In this document: positions 62,586-64,000 of the stretch, one piece after another | How the letters are laid out: each line of letters opens with the position of its first letter | Position numbering within the stretch: the first letter of the stretch is position 1 | Notes under the pieces: model-generated | The model's input: the letters and a program-made list of their open reading frames with translations, nothing else | The model's database searches: none | Told to the model about the DNA's origin: nothing | Assembly (NCBI GenBank): GCA_947623455.1 | Contig: OX392527.1 | Location: 11,776,001 to 11,840,000, forward strand | Source of the DNA: Mimachlamys varia | Taxonomy: Eukaryota > Mollusca > Bivalvia > Pectinida > Pectinidae | Length of the DNA: 64,000 bases | Direction of reading: 5' to 3' | Translations under genes and position numbers: made by a program

Positions 62586-63514
62586 CAGGGGCGTAGCTGG
62601 AGGTGTTTCAATGTGCAAGCCCTGCGAGCGTTTATTAGCAGTTACTTCATATGGTGCCATTGGGTCGTATCAGTATTTATCATGAATGTAAAAATAAAAT
62701 ACGATGATATGTTTAACGTCCATGCTGTCTTAAAACAAAATTAATAAGCATACGTTTCCATCTGTGTTACATTCACAGTCTGTCAGTAAGTATTATGCGA
62801 TGTGATTTTGCCGCTTCCAACTCAGGTACAGCTGTAGTTATACATCTCGCTTATTTTCTTAGGCATAATTTCGCATAATTTAACAGGCTCATTATCAATC
62901 ATTTTTGCTGTCTTTTTATTCCACCGGACCGAAAAGTCAATATCCAAAATTGGCAATATTCATATTATTCTAAAATAGATGCACTAAATAGATGATATTG
63001 CAAGCATGAGTGACAATGTCTAATATGGGATTTATTAAACGAGTTAGATAATTAATACGTCCCGAGCCTTTAGGGCAGTGACATATTAAATAATACAGTA
63101 ACATTTACACGAGCGTAAGATTCTATTTATACCATAACTTATATTCATGAGAAAATACACAAAAACTCTCAAATTTATTTCTCGATTAAAAAGGTAAATT
63201 TCACTTCCGAGACGACAGTCATATAACGCCATAAAGACGTCATTTGTTATGGCGTCACAATGGTGTTATTACATTAATATTGTATGATACCATATTCATG
63301 ACTCAAAACCCGATTATAACATAATTATACGAATAACAAATTTCCTGCAGCCTGGTGTGTTAATCTGACGAGTCGATTAAAAAGAATAACATTATCAGTG
63401 GACTTCGATTATTAGTCGAATTATGAAATATCTCGAGTTTAATACACAACCACAGCTTTGGAAAAATGATGTGCAAGCACGGGCTTATGTGCTTACATGG
63501 CAGCTACGCCCATG
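62586..63514. mobile_element. 929-bp TIR element inside the LINE
   Basis: CAGGGGCGTAGCTG (62586) is inverted as CAGCTACGCCCATG (ending 63514) with one mismatch, and ATCAT lies directly outside both ends. The CAGGGGCGTA-type terminus resembles hAT-family MITEs, but the expected 8-bp duplication is not clean, so hAT is only a suggestion. No coding frame was seen. It separates the LINE linker (segment 1) from the RT (segment 2). Confidence 0.65.
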
Positions 63515-63862
63515 ATCATCCAGGCCCATAGCTTTATGAGTGTCTAGAGACTTTAAGAAATCTTCCGTGAATTTTCCTGTGCCTCTAGGAATTGAAAATA
63601 CACAGTTTTCAGAGATATTGGACTGAATAAAATTACGCAATAAATCAAATGAACCACAAACATTTTTCAATGTTGTACATAAATTACTAGCAATAGTTGA
63701 AAAATAAGTATTGAAAGTTTCGGCAATATATCCAGCTTGTCAAATACAGATTTGCCGTCTAATTCAACCATACTAGGAGAAGAAGTGGACTGATTAGGAG
63801 CCACTTCGCGAATATACTTCCAAAGTTTACTGGGATTATCGAGATTGTTCTCGATTATGTAA
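63515..63862 (-). pseudogene. LINE relic, segment 1 (linker upstream of RT)
   Basis: On minus, NNLDNPSKLWKYIREVAPNQ and SMVELDGKSVFDKLD are followed, after a frameshift near 63720, by TFNTYFSTIASNLC, then SFDLLRNFIQ and LKSLDTHKAMGLDD. This is the endonuclease-RT linker of Jockey-type LINEs. The match stops abruptly at about 63862, so the copy is 5'-truncated or broken there; no endonuclease domain is present. Confidence 0.8.
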
Positions 63863-64000
63863 TAGGGTCATTTTGAATGAAATGTTTAATATTTGTGAAT
63901 TATATATTATGTGTAATAATTATAATAAAGTATAATAAATACGTAAGTTATTTATTATTGAGGTATATGGCCTTCGCGACCTTTAACCTGCGTGCGTATA
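63863..64000. other. Window edge, unassigned
   Basis: AT-rich sequence beyond the LINE break. No feature recognised. Confidence 0.3.

Overview
The window is metazoan genomic DNA, most likely from a bivalve mollusc. It has intron-containing genes with GT-AG splice sites, AT-rich spacers and animal-type retroelements. Short dispersed repeats resemble those I know from scallop, oyster and mussel genomes (an 'agctcacctggcccgaagg' start, 'caaggtcaaggtcac' blocks, an 'aagaggcccatgggcctta' end). The species assignment is inference.

Three protein-coding genes can be supported. DCUN1D3 (12688-13587, minus) has a single coding exon and encodes a cullin-neddylation co-factor. TAB1 (38895-44501, minus) has seven coding exons and encodes the TAK1-binding PP2C-fold protein. 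LYRM1 (48955-52372, plus) has four coding exons and encodes a LYR-motif protein. TAB1 and LYRM1 are divergent, about 4.5 kb apart. DCUN1D3 and LYRM1 are also divergent, as they are in human 16p12, but here TAB1 lies between them. The three genes have no obvious shared pathway. The TAB1 here keeps the acidic residues that active PP2C phosphatases use to bind metal, which the human protein has partly lost as I recall it.

The rest is dominated by repeats. At least 17 unrelated minisatellite arrays (units of 20 to about 68 bp) cover roughly a third of the window. The largest are 121 copies of a 20-mer (6.0-8.4 kb), about 95 copies of a 33/37-mer (15.6-18.9 kb), 85 copies of a 44-mer (23.2-27.0 kb) and a 43-bp array (32.7-35.3 kb). 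Two arrays lie in introns of TAB1 and LYRM1. Many long open frames in the window only reflect these arrays.

Mobile DNA includes at least eight terminal-inverted-repeat elements without transposase, several bounded by clear target-site duplications (TTAA, 9-bp or TA). There are also a decayed reverse-transcriptase relic (35.5-36.6 kb), two tRNA-like SINE fragments and a Jockey-type LINE relic (58.8-63.9 kb). The LINE is split by two DNA transposons, one of which carries its own fold-back element, giving three nested layers. Small ~30-nt perfect or near-perfect palindromes are scattered through 31.9 kb and 58-61 kb.

No CRISPR array, rRNA gene or intact transposase was seen. The first 3 kb and several AT-rich spacers hold nothing I can name.
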